A DNA stretch of 64,000 nucleotides, taken from Streptomyces cinereus. GTDB lineage: Bacteria; Pseudomonadota; Gammaproteobacteria; Pseudomonadales; Moraxellaceae. The stretch covers positions 1 through 64,000 of the forward strand of contig BMPS01000013.1 of assembly GCA_014647715.1 (NCBI GenBank). Reading direction: 5' to 3'. A program made the position numbers and the translations under genes. The notes beneath the pieces were generated by a model that did not search any database, had not been told where the DNA came from, and worked only from the letters and a program-made list of their open reading frames with translations. Every line of letters begins with the position of its first letter. Positions within the stretch are counted from its first letter, which is position 1. Shown one piece after another: positions 1 to 8,406 of the stretch.

Positions 1-97
1 AGATAGATTTTAATGATAAATTCATCAATGGGCATGGCTTATCCTCTAATCTTTTTGGTCATTGATTAAAGTTTAAGTTCATGCCTTTTTTGTTTCA

Positions 98-125
98 ACC
101 CCCTCTAAAAGTGTTGAGAGTGGGG
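98..125 (+). promoter_or_regulatory. Hairpin in the pilB leader
   Basis: A C-run followed by CTCT pairs with GAGAG-TGGGG across a short loop, with one bulged base, about 70 nt before the pilB start. There is no following T-run, so it looks like a leader structure and not a terminator. The rest of positions 1-192 is AT-rich upstream sequence with no gene that I can support. Confidence 0.3.
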
Positions 126-192
126 TAAATGAATAGTTTACACTAACAAACATTAGCCCATTTGAATTAATATTGAGGGAACGAGAAAAACA

Positions 193-1899
193 ATGGCAGC
201 ATCACTTCCTGGTTTTGGTGGCATTGCGTCGCGATTAGTGCATGAAGGACTAATTAGCGAAGCGGCAATGCAAAAAGTATTGGCAGAATCGCAGCAGCAA
301 AAAACAAATTTAATCGCCTATGTGGTTGATAATAAGCTTGCGCAAGCTGACGCAGTAGCCTGGGTGATTTCGCGAGAATTTGGCGATCCCCTCATTGATT
401 TGGATGCCATCAATGTCAACTATATTCCAAAAGAAGCGGTTGATGAAAAAATTATTCGCGAATTTAATATTCTGCCGATTTTCCAACGAGGTAGCCGCTT
501 ATTTGTTGCCATGAGCGACCCGACACGGGTAGATGCTTTAGACGCACTGCGGTTTGGTACAAGGTTTAACGTGGAAACAGTGGTCGCCGAGCACCACAAA
601 ATCAAATCACTCATCGAAAAAATCTTTGCTAGCTCTAATTTAGCTGATTTTGATGATATGGAAGCGGTGGAGTTTGATGAAACCCGCGCCGATGAAGACA
701 ATAGTGCCACCAGTCATTTAGATATCAATGATGAAGCGCCTGTCGTCAAGTTCGTTAATGGGATGCTCATCAAAGCCATTACCATGGGTGCCTCGGACTT
801 ACACTTTGAACCCTATGAAAAATCTTATCGCGTGCGTTTTCGTATTGATGGGGTGTTACAAAAAATGGCAAATCCACCGACGCAGCTAGCGGGTAAAATT
901 GCTGCCCGCCTGAAAGTCATGTCACAAATGGACATCTCTGAACGCCGCGTGCCGCAAGATGGTCGTATCAAGTTAAAAATTTCCAAGGATAAGGCGATTG
1001 ATTTTCGTGTCAACTCACTGCCAACCTTATTTGGTGAAAAAATTGTACTGCGAATTTTAGACCCATCATCAGCGATGCTAGGCATTGATGCACTCGGCTA
1101 TGAGCCGGACCAAAAGCAGCTATTTATGGATGCGCTGGCAAAACCGCAAGGGATGTTATTGATTACCGGCCCTACTGGTTCGGGTAAAACCGTCTCCTTG
1201 TACACGGGGCTTAATATCTTAAACACAGTTGAGACCAATATATCCACCGCAGAAGATCCCGTTGAGATTAACCTTGAAGGCATCAATCAGGTCAATGTGA
1301 ATAATAAAGTTGGCTTGACATTTGCCAGTGCGCTCAAATCATTCTTGCGTCAAGACCCTGATATTGTGATGGTCGGTGAGATTCGTGACTTGGAAACGGC
1401 GGAAATTGCTGTCAAAGCTGCCCAAACAGGGCATATGGTGCTGTCAACCTTGCATACCAATTCAGCGCCAGAAACCTTAACGCGCCTGCGGAATATGGGG
1501 GTGGCATCCTTTAACATTGCCACCTCAGTCAATTTGGTAATCGCACAGCGCTTAGCACGTCGCCTTTGTACAGCTTGTAAAAAACCGACCAATGTGCCAA
1601 AAAATAGCTTGCTTGAAATGGGCTTTACTGAAGAAGATTTGGCAGATCCCAACAATATCATTTATGAGCCCGTTGGCTGCTCTGAATGCCGCGATGGCTA
1701 TAAAGGACGTGTTGGTATTTATGAAGTCATGAAAGTAACACCAGAGATTGCCCGAATTATTATGGAAGACGGCAATGCTATTGAGATTAAAGACGCTGCT
1801 TTAAAGCAAGGGTTTAGGGATTTAAGGCGCTCAGGTATTTTAAAGGTTCTACAAGGCACGACCAGTATCCAAGAGATGTATCGTGTTACTAGCGAATAG
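193..1899 (+). CDS. pilB: Type IV pilus assembly (extension) ATPase PilB
   Basis: PilB is the cytoplasmic hexameric ATPase that powers pilin polymerisation at the inner membrane in type IVa pili. The 568-residue protein has the family length. An N-terminal MshEN/GSPII_E domain (about residues 1-150) precedes the ATPase core. Walker A (GPTGSGKT) is at residues 326-333; the Walker B/Asp-box region begins near residue 388 (DPDIVMVGEIRD), followed by a His box (TGHMVLSTLHTN). Two CxxC pairs at C459/C462 and C496/C499 form the zinc site typical of PilB/GspE. The start follows GAGGGAACGAG. pilC and pilD lie directly downstream in the usual pilBCD order; the pilin gene, often adjacent, is not in the window. 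Confidence 0.97.
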   Translation: MAASLPGFGGIASRLVHEGLISEAAMQKVLAESQQQKTNLIAYVVDNKLAQADAVAWVISREFGDPLIDLDAINVNYIPKEAVDEKIIREFNILPIFQRGSRLFVAMSDPTRVDALDALRFGTRFNVETVVAEHHKIKSLIEKIFASSNLADFDDMEAVEFDETRADEDNSATSHLDINDEAPVVKFVNGMLIKAITMGASDLHFEPYEKSYRVRFRIDGVLQKMANPPTQLAGKIAARLKVMSQMDISERRVPQDGRIKLKISKDKAIDFRVNSLPTLFGEKIVLRILDPSSAMLGIDALGYEPDQKQLFMDALAKPQGMLLITGPTGSGKTVSLYTGLNILNTVETNISTAEDPVEINLEGINQVNVNNKVGLTFASALKSFLRQDPDIVMVGEIRDLETAEIAVKAAQTGHMVLSTLHTNSAPETLTRLRNMGVASFNIATSVNLVIAQRLARRLCTACKKPTNVPKNSLLEMGFTEEDLADPNNIIYEPVGCSECRDGYKGRVGIYEVMKVTPEIARIIMEDGNAIEIKDAALKQGFRDLRRSGILKVLQGTTSIQEMYRVTSE

Positions 1900-1955
1900 T
1901 GCGTTTTTCATCCGTCTTTATTGAAGATTAGTTCAGATAGTAAGGGGTTAAGGGT

Positions 1956-3179
1956 ATGGCAAAAGTCCAAACAGAAATGTTATTAGACTTTGTCTATGAT
2001 GGGGTCAATCGCCGTGGCGAGAAAGTCAAAGGCGAAACCACCAGCCGCAATATTGAGCTGGCAAAGGCGCAACTACGCAAGCAGGGCATCCAAGTCAAGA
2101 CGATTAAGAAAAAACCTAAGCCCATTTTTCAAATGAAAAAAAGCATCAAGCCAATTGATATTGCTATCTTTGTGCGTCAGTTGGCTACAATGATGAAAGC
2201 GGGCGTCCCCCTTACACAGTCGTTTGAAATCGTTGCAGATGCGCTTGATAACCCCTCAATGAAAGAGTTGGTGCTTAGTGTCAAGTCAGAAGTGGAATCA
2301 GGTAGCACCTTTGCTGCAGCACTGCGCAAACATCCCAGATATTTTGATGACTTGTTTTGTTCATTAGTAGAGGCAGGTGAGCAATCAGGCGCGCTTGAAA
2401 CCATGCTTGAGCGTGTCGCGACGTACAAAGAAAAAAGCGAGCTACTAAAAGCAAAAATTAAAAAAGCCTTGAAATATCCGATTGCAGTTATCGTGGTTGC
2501 GATTATCGTTACCATTATTTTGCTGGTCAAAGTGGTACCGGTATTTGCTGATTTATTCCATTCATTTGGCGCAGAGTTACCCGCGTTTACCCGGATGGTA
2601 GTCAGTATGTCGGAGTGGATGCAAAAATGGTGGTGGTTATTGCTATTTAGCATTGCAGGCGCTGTCGTTGGCTTTTCTGAAGCTAAAAAACGTAGCACGC
2701 CCTTTAATGATTTTTTAGACCGACTTACCTTAAAATTACCAATCTTTGGCAATATTGCTTATCAAGCGGTGGTTGCGCGTTTTTCCCGCACTTTATCTAC
2801 CACTTTTGCCGCAGGTGTGCCGCTGATTGATGCGTTAGATTCAACCGCTGGGGCAACCAACAATGTGGTGTTTTATAATGCCACGCAAAAAATCAAAGGC
2901 GATGTTGCGACCGGTCAACAGCTGCAGTTTTCGATGCGTTCTACCAATCTTTTTCCCAGTATGGCTATCCAAATGGTCGGTATTGGTGAGGAGTCAGGTA
3001 GTCTAGAGGAGATGCTGGATAAAGTCGCGACTTATTATGAAAACGAAGTGGATAACGCCGTAGATGGGTTAACAAGTCTGATGGAACCGATGATTATGGC
3101 TGTTTTGGGGGTGCTGGTAGGGGGTCTGGTGATTGCCATGTATCTACCAATTTTCCAAATGGGCTCGGTGGTGGGCTAG
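1956..3179 (+). CDS. pilC: Type IV pilus inner-membrane platform protein PilC
   Basis: PilC is the polytopic platform protein that couples the PilB/PilT ATPases to pilin insertion and removal. The 407-residue protein carries two tandem GspF/T2SSF domains (about residues 70-195 and 275-395), each with the repeated family pattern of 'FxRQLATMMKAGVPL' and 'ARFSRTLSTTFAAGVPL'. Three hydrophobic segments are visible near residues 175-200, 225-245 and 375-400. The start ATG follows TAAGGGGTTAAGGGT. It lies 56 bp after pilB and 5 bp before pilD, so co-transcription is expected. The sequence shows no oddities. Confidence 0.97.
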   Translation: MAKVQTEMLLDFVYDGVNRRGEKVKGETTSRNIELAKAQLRKQGIQVKTIKKKPKPIFQMKKSIKPIDIAIFVRQLATMMKAGVPLTQSFEIVADALDNPSMKELVLSVKSEVESGSTFAAALRKHPRYFDDLFCSLVEAGEQSGALETMLERVATYKEKSELLKAKIKKALKYPIAVIVVAIIVTIILLVKVVPVFADLFHSFGAELPAFTRMVVSMSEWMQKWWWLLLFSIAGAVVGFSEAKKRSTPFNDFLDRLTLKLPIFGNIAYQAVVARFSRTLSTTFAAGVPLIDALDSTAGATNNVVFYNATQKIKGDVATGQQLQFSMRSTNLFPSMAIQMVGIGEESGSLEEMLDKVATYYENEVDNAVDGLTSLMEPMIMAVLGVLVGGLVIAMYLPIFQMGSVVG

Positions 3180-3184
3180 ATACG

Positions 3185-4060
3185 ATGGGGATTTTTTCAG
3201 ATTTTATTTTGTTGTTACAACAGTCGCAATGGCTAACGTTGATTATCGTAGCTTTATTGGGATTATGCGTGGGCAGTTTTCTCAATGTGGTGATTTATCG
3301 CACGCCTTTGATGATGGAACAGCAGTGGAAGAACGAATGCCAGCTATTGCTTCATCCAGAAACCGTTATTGACAATCATGAATCGATGACCTTAAGCCGC
3401 CCCGCTTCTCGTTGCCCGCATTGTGGGCATTCAATACGTTGGTTTGAAAATCTACCTGTTGTTAGTTGGCTGCTGCTAAAAGGAAAATGTAGTGAGTGTC
3501 ATCACGCCATTGGTTATCGCTATCCGCTTGTGGAAATCATCACCGCTATTTTGTCTGTGCTGGTGGTGATGAAATTTGGTGTTACTTGGCAAGCGCTGGC
3601 AGGATTGGCACTAACATGGACATTAGTGGCTTTGACAGGCATTGATTTTGATACCCAGTTGTTGCCTGACCGATTGACATTGCCGTTAGCGGGATTAGGA
3701 TTATTCGTCAATGCCTTTGGCTTGTTTGTCAGTCCCACGGCGGCTATTTTTGGCTATGTGTTTGGGTTTTTATGCTTGTGGATTGTCTACCAACTGTTTT
3801 TGCTGATTACGGGCAAGCACGGGATGGGGCATGGCGATTTTAAATTATTAGCGGCTTTGGGGGCTTGGCTAGGGCCTTTGATGCTACCCTTAATTGTGCT
3901 TTTATCTGCGTTTGTCGGCTCGGTTGTGGGTGTGATATTGATGAAGCGATCTGGTGAAAGCAAACCTTTTGCTTTTGGACCTTATATCGCGATTGCCGGC
4001 ATGATAGCACTTTTGTATGGGCAATCAATAATGTCGTGGTATTTAGGCAAAATGTCATGA
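3185..4060 (+). CDS. pilD: Prepilin peptidase / N-methyltransferase PilD
   Basis: PilD is a bifunctional inner-membrane aspartic protease that cleaves type IV prepilin and pseudopilin leaders and N-methylates the new N-terminus. The 291-residue protein has the N-terminal cytoplasmic methyltransferase-associated domain with four zinc-ligand cysteines (C77, C80, C102, C105) and several membrane spans. The protease aspartates fit D154/D156 (GIDFD) and D218 in a GHGDFK motif, the family GxGD signature. It starts 5 bp after the pilC stop and its TGA overlaps an ATG in the coaE frame. PilD may also serve a type II secretion system if the genome has one; none is seen here. Confidence 0.96.
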   Translation: MGIFSDFILLLQQSQWLTLIIVALLGLCVGSFLNVVIYRTPLMMEQQWKNECQLLLHPETVIDNHESMTLSRPASRCPHCGHSIRWFENLPVVSWLLLKGKCSECHHAIGYRYPLVEIITAILSVLVVMKFGVTWQALAGLALTWTLVALTGIDFDTQLLPDRLTLPLAGLGLFVNAFGLFVSPTAAIFGYVFGFLCLWIVYQLFLLITGKHGMGHGDFKLLAALGAWLGPLMLPLIVLLSAFVGSVVGVILMKRSGESKPFAFGPYIAIAGMIALLYGQSIMSWYLGKMS

Positions 4061-4104
4061 AGTCATTTATGGGTCAATTATCCGTGAAACAAGGAGGGGT
4101 TGCG

Positions 4105-4713
4105 ATGTTGGTAGTGGGGCTTACAGGTGGTATCGGTAGCGGTAAATCACAAGTGAGCCGTTGGTTTGCCGAGCATGGAATTGTCACTATTGATGCAGAT
4201 GTATTGGCACGTGACGTCGTTGCCAAAGGTTCGCCAACGCTAAAAAAAATTGTCGCCAAATTTGGTGGCTGGGTGATTGATGAGGCAGGTGAGCTTAATC
4301 GCCGTGCCATGCGAGAGCATGTATTTGGTAGTGCGCAAGCGTTAATGGATTTGGAACAAATTACCCATCCTGCCATTCGCAGCCGTGCCAAAGAATTACT
4401 AAGAGCTGCCCAGTCGCCCTATGTAATTTTGGTAGCACCCTTACTGTTAGAAGCCTCCGAAGCGGGGATGGCCAATCTGTGTGAGCGAGTCTTGGTGGTT
4501 GATAGTCATGAATCCTTGCAGATTGAGCGCGCCAGTCAACGCGATGGTCAAACACCTGAACGTATTCAAAATATTATGGCAAATCAACTGTCGCGTCATG
4601 ACAGGCTCACACAAGCCGATGATATTGTCGATAACAATGGTAGCTTAGACGATTTGTATTTAAAACTTGAACAGTTGCACCAAAAATATTTAGCAATGGC
4701 AGGGGTTAATTAG
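4105..4713 (+). CDS. coaE: Dephospho-CoA kinase
   Basis: CoaE phosphorylates the 3'-OH of dephospho-CoA, the last step of coenzyme A synthesis. The P-loop GLTGGIGSGKS lies at residues 5-15, and the protein (202 residues) matches the usual length of about 205. The reading frame is open from 4036, and an ATG at 4057 overlaps the pilD stop. I chose 4105 because AAGGAGG at 4091-4097 sits at ideal spacing and the family N-terminus (MLVVGLTGG) begins there. The pilBCD-coaE order is common in gammaproteobacteria; the yacG that often follows is absent. Confidence 0.95.
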   Translation: MLVVGLTGGIGSGKSQVSRWFAEHGIVTIDADVLARDVVAKGSPTLKKIVAKFGGWVIDEAGELNRRAMREHVFGSAQALMDLEQITHPAIRSRAKELLRAAQSPYVILVAPLLLEASEAGMANLCERVLVVDSHESLQIERASQRDGQTPERIQNIMANQLSRHDRLTQADDIVDNNGSLDDLYLKLEQLHQKYLAMAGVN

Positions 4714-4727
4714 CTTTAACGATAAAG

Positions 4728-4748
4728 AGCCGTCTGATAAAGACGGCT
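4728..4748. terminator. Bidirectional hairpin between coaE and nadV
   Basis: AGCCGTCT pairs perfectly with AGACGGCT across a 5-nt loop (GATAA). It lies between two convergent genes. The following T-content is weak on both strands, so its efficiency as an intrinsic terminator is uncertain. Confidence 0.6.
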
Positions 4749-4770
4749 GTTGAGATTACGACAAGCTAAA

Positions 4771-6177
4771 TTATGATTTTACGGATGAGCGTTGACGAAT
4801 CGCGGTTAGCGTATCATCAATTAATAAGTCACCGTTCAAAAATACATCTTGCAACAAATTATTTTGCTCAGCAAGCTCATCTTCACGCAGCGTCATATAA
4901 CTACCCTGACGTTTGACCAAGGCTAAACGCCCACGTTTGCTGCGTTTGCTCACACTGGTAATTGGGTCTTTATACACGTCTCGCCAAAAACCGTCCACCC
5001 GTGCGCTGCTGGTCTTCATGGCAAAATTCAAGGTATCGCGGTTGACTTGTTGCAGTAGTCCGCCACCCATTCCAAAGGTGATATTGTCACTACTAAAGCC
5101 TGCTTTAATCACCGCATCAATTATTTTACCCATGCTAGTGGGATTAATACCATCCCCTTGGATGAGTCGCACGTAGCTTGGCAGTAGCTTATAGCCTTTT
5201 GAGTTGGTGGTGGTGACAAATTTTGCTGCCAGGCGCTGTAAGGCTTCACGCACCACTTTAATAGGATCGCCACTATCAGGGCGAATCACTAATGTGCCGC
5301 CTGTTTGCGCCACTTTTTCTTTTAGCTCACCGCCCCAAATATTATCAATGGCATTCCATAAATCGTAGCTATCACTCACTACCGCAAAGGTTTTGCCTTC
5401 ACCACCAAATTTGGTAATCATATTGCCATAGGCGTCCGCTTCATGCTCACGACCCCAAGTGGTCATGGTGCTATGCTCTGCTGCGGGAATGGAAAAAGCC
5501 GTCATGTCATTTTGCATACCATACCAACGATTGGCAGCCACAATCGCACTTAAGGTATCCGTACCGGAAAAATTTACCAAGTGGGCAAGCGCGCCGAGTG
5601 CAGCTGACTCAAGGCTAGACACCCCACGGGCGCCAAAATCATGCAATTTAAACGGTAGATTATTTAAGTTATCGGCCGATTTTTCCAAGCCTGCTTTGAT
5701 GATTTGTTTACAATAATAAGAAAGGCTTGCCACAGTGCTAGGATACCAAATAGCGCGCAATAGCGCAGTTTCGATATAGCTTGTCAACCAGTAAAACTCA
5801 GGGTCGGTATTTACCACCTGACACAATACTTGACCCGTTGGTACCACCATGCCTTCTGGTATCGCTTGAATGCGAAGTGGTAAAAGACCGCCATGTTTGG
5901 CGACTAATTGTCGCCAGCCTGCTTCATTAAACGGTACGCCATGAGCCGCAAGTAGCACTTTGGCTTCTTCTATATCAGCGTCGGTAATCGGTTTGGTAAG
6001 ATACTGTTTTAAAAAAGCTTGTAGACCAAAAAATAGCACATTTTCAAAGTTACTATTGCCGCCACGCGCTTCAATATAGCTAGATACGTACTCAGTATTT
6101 GGCGGATATTGCAGCCAATGCGACGTCTTATAGCTGTCAGTATTTAAAATAAAATTGTCAAAATTTTGACTAAACAT
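4771..6177 (-). CDS. nadV: Nicotinamide phosphoribosyltransferase NadV
   Basis: NadV joins nicotinamide and PRPP to make NMN, bypassing deamidation to nicotinic acid. The 468-residue protein aligns in character with NAMPT/NadV: HDFGARG at residues 179-185, AAEHSTM with His235 at the position of the NAMPT catalytic histidine, and a later RPDSGDP phosphate/ribose loop. The frame is open further upstream (to 6219), but the ATG at 6177 is preceded by AGAGGAG and gives the family N-terminus (MFSQNFDNFILNTDSYK). It lies 69 bp downstream of nadM on the same strand, so the product NMN is the substrate of its neighbour. Confidence 0.95.
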   Translation of the reverse strand: MFSQNFDNFILNTDSYKTSHWLQYPPNTEYVSSYIEARGGNSNFENVLFFGLQAFLKQYLTKPITDADIEEAKVLLAAHGVPFNEAGWRQLVAKHGGLLPLRIQAIPEGMVVPTGQVLCQVVNTDPEFYWLTSYIETALLRAIWYPSTVASLSYYCKQIIKAGLEKSADNLNNLPFKLHDFGARGVSSLESAALGALAHLVNFSGTDTLSAIVAANRWYGMQNDMTAFSIPAAEHSTMTTWGREHEADAYGNMITKFGGEGKTFAVVSDSYDLWNAIDNIWGGELKEKVAQTGGTLVIRPDSGDPIKVVREALQRLAAKFVTTTNSKGYKLLPSYVRLIQGDGINPTSMGKIIDAVIKAGFSSDNITFGMGGGLLQQVNRDTLNFAMKTSSARVDGFWRDVYKDPITSVSKRSKRGRLALVKRQGSYMTLREDELAEQNNLLQDVFLNGDLLIDDTLTAIRQRSSVKS

Positions 6178-6246
6178 CACAGAACTCCTCTGGTGATTGC
6201 TTGCGCAGGTTAAAACCAAACCGTCTATCAGTTTGGCAGGAAAAAA

Positions 6247-7350
6247 TCAGAGACCCACCATTTTACAAATAATGGCATAATGGTCTTCAAACAGTTTATC
6301 GGCTTTTAATTCAGCCAAGGGTAGCCAAAACGCTTTTTTGGCATCATCGCCACCTTTCACCGATGGTAAGCCTTTGGGGTCGTTTTTGAGCATAAAGTAA
6401 AACGCTTGGGTGATGGTACGACCACGAGCCGAGCGATACGGGTCATCAAAGGTGTGTTGACTATGGCGCGAACCGCGCAGAACCGCTTCAGGCACTTTTA
6501 ACCGTGTCTCCTCACGTAGCTCACGAATACAGGCGTCAAATAGCGTCTCTTTAGGGTCAATAAAGCCACCAGGCAATGCCCATAGTCCTTGACCTGGCAT
6601 ACCACGACGCTCAACCAATAAGATGTGTCCTGATTGAATGACCAAGGCATCAACGGTCATAAAGGTGGGCGGGTAGGGGCTTGATTCCCATTGTTTTTTG
6701 TATTTATCAATGAAGCCCGCCTCTTCGTGTAGGCGTTTAAATGCTTCGGTCTTTTTAAATGCCTTCATGACATCGGTTGTCGATTGCGGTACCGCGTCGG
6801 TTAGCGGATCGGCACCCAGCAAAAAGCCTTCGCGAATTGGCGTGGCAGACAACTCGTGAAAATTGGGCACAGCCACCGACTGCCAATTTGGAAAAAGTGA
6901 CAAGTAATATGATGAGCTGTCTTTTGAATGTCCAATTAGACCAATATTGGCGTTTAAATCGCCGGTAACCGACTTCACGCACTGCTGCACGTATTGAAGC
7001 CATTTTGTGTCATTGTATAAGGCATCATCCAAACCGACACAATGAATACGTTTGGCATCTTTTTTGTCAAAAGCGCCCAAAATCATCTGGCTACGCGCTT
7101 CGACACTAAAGCTATTGCGGATACTACTTGGTAAATTGGCAGAGCCAATGAGCATAATCACATTTTCAGCAAGCTTTAATGCTTCATCGACAACCGATTT
7201 ATGACCTAAATGAAACGGCTGAAAACGCCCGATAAACACCAAATAATCATATTGATAACCTTTTTTATTTTTGGCTGCGCTAAAACGCCCTTTATCCTCG
7301 GTAACGTCGTTTTTAGCAACCATGATAGTGTCAGTCGTGTTATTTGGCAT
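6247..7350 (-). CDS. nadM: Bifunctional NMN adenylyltransferase / Nudix hydrolase (NadM-type)
   Basis: The protein converts NMN and ATP to NAD; its Nudix domain probably hydrolyses ADP-ribose, as in the Synechocystis and Francisella NadM-Nudix proteins. It has 367 residues. The nucleotidyltransferase domain carries GRFQPFHLGH at residues 41-50 and LSATPIRE at about 168-175. The Nudix box runs over residues 261-284 and ends in REETRL, with Arg where the generic box has Gly. The start at 7350 is chosen because of AAGGAG about 9 nt upstream; the frame extends to 7428 without support. With nadV this makes a complete nicotinamide salvage pair. Confidence 0.93.
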   Translation of the reverse strand: MPNNTTDTIMVAKNDVTEDKGRFSAAKNKKGYQYDYLVFIGRFQPFHLGHKSVVDEALKLAENVIMLIGSANLPSSIRNSFSVEARSQMILGAFDKKDAKRIHCVGLDDALYNDTKWLQYVQQCVKSVTGDLNANIGLIGHSKDSSSYYLSLFPNWQSVAVPNFHELSATPIREGFLLGADPLTDAVPQSTTDVMKAFKKTEAFKRLHEEAGFIDKYKKQWESSPYPPTFMTVDALVIQSGHILLVERRGMPGQGLWALPGGFIDPKETLFDACIRELREETRLKVPEAVLRGSRHSQHTFDDPYRSARGRTITQAFYFMLKNDPKGLPSVKGGDDAKKAFWLPLAELKADKLFEDHYAIICKMVGL

Positions 7351-7473
7351 GACGCAAACTCCTTGCGAATGATAACGCCCTCGGTCTATCCAATAGCGTT
7401 TTGGTGATAAAGTTCGGTGATATAGCATGTTTTTTTAACTATCTTGCCTAAACTTTCAACCAATGCCAAGTTA

Positions 7474-7501
7474 TTTTTGGTTAAAGATTTTTGGTTAAAG
7501 A
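7474..7501. repeat. Exact 14-bp tandem duplication (2 copies)
   Basis: The unit TTTTTGGTTAAAGA is present twice without mismatch, in the spacer between the divergent nadM and nfuA genes. It is one of a series of unrelated short tandem repeats in spacers across this window. Confidence 0.9.
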
Positions 7502-7579
7502 TAATGGCTAGATTCAAGTTTTGACTTAACTAAAAAATATTGTGACGACCCTTGATAAGCCAAACAACCACCCCCAATA

Positions 7580-7604
7580 AAATCCGAGTAAATTACTCAG
7601 ATTT
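7580..7604. promoter_or_regulatory. Near-perfect 25-bp palindrome, candidate Rrf2/IscR-like operator of nfuA
   Basis: The left arm AAATCCGAGTAA and the right arm TTACTCAGATTT are inverted copies with one mismatched pair (plus the central base). The site overlaps the -35 region of the likely nfuA promoter. The CCGA...TCAG core and spacing resemble IscR type 1 sites, though the inner GACT/AGTC is GAGT/ACTC here. Binding by an Rrf2-family regulator is inference from the target gene and the palindrome. Confidence 0.55.
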
Positions 7605-7605
7605 A

Positions 7606-7614
7606 TGCTAAAAT
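7606..7614 (+). promoter_or_regulatory. Extended -10 promoter element of nfuA
   Basis: TGCTAAAAT is an extended -10 hexamer (TGn plus TAAAAT) 35 bp before the nfuA start. The -35 position falls inside the palindrome at 7580-7604, so a protein bound there would block RNA polymerase. Confidence 0.5.
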
Positions 7615-7648
7615 ATGGGTAAAAATTGATGACAAGCTAGGGTGACAT

Positions 7649-8266
7649 ATGAGCGATACAGAAAAAAGCACAAATATCAAAATTACCGATTCAGCGCAAG
7701 GGTATCTGACTGAGTTGTTGGCAAAACAAAACACCGACGGCATCGGTGTGCGTATTTTTGTTGAACATCCCGGCACACCGCGAGCAGAATGCTGTATGTC
7801 ATATAGCCAGCCAAATGAACACAATCCTGACGATTTAAAATTGGACTATGAGACATTCACCGCTTATATAGACACCCCATCTATTCCTTATCTTGAAGAT
7901 GCAGTGATTGATTACAATAAAGACCGTTTTGGCGGTCAATTGACATTCCGTGCGCCCAACTCAAAAGTGCCAAAACTGGGTGAAAATGCAAGCCTAGAGG
8001 AGCGTATCAATTACGTGCTGTCTTCAGAAATTAATCCAAATCTAGCGGCGCATGGGGGTAACGTGCAATTGGTGGATTTGGTACATGAAGAAGGGGTTGG
8101 TATCACCGCCGTGCTCAAATTTGGCGGCGGCTGTCAGGGCTGCTCTGCAGTTGATATGACGCTAAAACAAGGGGTTGAAGTCTCGCTAAAACAGCAAATA
8201 CCAGAATTAACCCAAGTGATTGATGAGACCGACCATACCTATACTGCCAATGCGTTTTATAAGTAA
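7649..8266 (+). CDS. nfuA: Fe-S cluster carrier/biogenesis protein NfuA
   Basis: NfuA accepts a [4Fe-4S] cluster and delivers it to apo-proteins, especially under oxidative stress or iron limitation. The 205-residue protein has the A-type-like N-terminal domain (about residues 8-105), which lacks the A-type cysteine set, and a C-terminal Nfu domain with the ligand motif C162-x-x-C165 (GGCQGCS). E. coli NfuA is 191 residues, so the length is normal. It starts at an ATG after AGCTAGGGTGAC. It is a single gene followed by its own terminator. The nearby sdhB encodes an Fe-S enzyme subunit, although NfuA clients are cell-wide. Confidence 0.95.
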   Translation: MSDTEKSTNIKITDSAQGYLTELLAKQNTDGIGVRIFVEHPGTPRAECCMSYSQPNEHNPDDLKLDYETFTAYIDTPSIPYLEDAVIDYNKDRFGGQLTFRAPNSKVPKLGENASLEERINYVLSSEINPNLAAHGGNVQLVDLVHEEGVGITAVLKFGGGCQGCSAVDMTLKQGVEVSLKQQIPELTQVIDETDHTYTANAFYK

Positions 8267-8298
8267 GGCGAAGTAATTAGCAGGTTATAGTTAAATGA

Positions 8299-8326
8299 AA
8301 AGGGCGTTGCAAAACGTCCTTTTTTA
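8299..8326 (+). terminator. Intrinsic terminator of nfuA
   Basis: AAAGGGCGTT pairs with AACGTCCTTT (one G-T wobble) around a GCAA tetraloop, followed by a T-run. Confidence 0.85.
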
Positions 8327-8344
8327 TCCTCTGTTGCCGTAAAA

Positions 8345-8364
8345 CCACCGACTTCAGGCGGTGG
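8345..8364. repeat. IS605 left-end subterminal hairpin
   Basis: CCACCG and CGGTGG flank the loop ACTTCAGG. In this family TnpA recognises such hairpins on single-stranded DNA. The loop matches the right-end hairpin loop at seven of eight bases. Confidence 0.75.
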
Positions 8365-8406
8365 ATATAAGGCAACTCCGCAATCATGCTTACACACAGA
8401 TGGTAT

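Noticed and set aside
2177-2752. 191-codon frame antisense to pilC
   Set aside because: It is entirely inside a well-supported pilC gene and has no protein-like features of its own.
6460-6530. Nudix-box Arg in place of Gly (REETRL) in the NadM-Nudix protein as a sign of inactivation
   Set aside because: To my knowledge the NadM-Nudix subfamily itself has this EETR form, and the catalytic Glu residues of the box are present.
7350-7648. NrtR-type operator upstream of nadM
   Set aside because: No copy of the known NrtR-like palindrome was seen; the only strong palindrome is closer to nfuA and overlaps its promoter.
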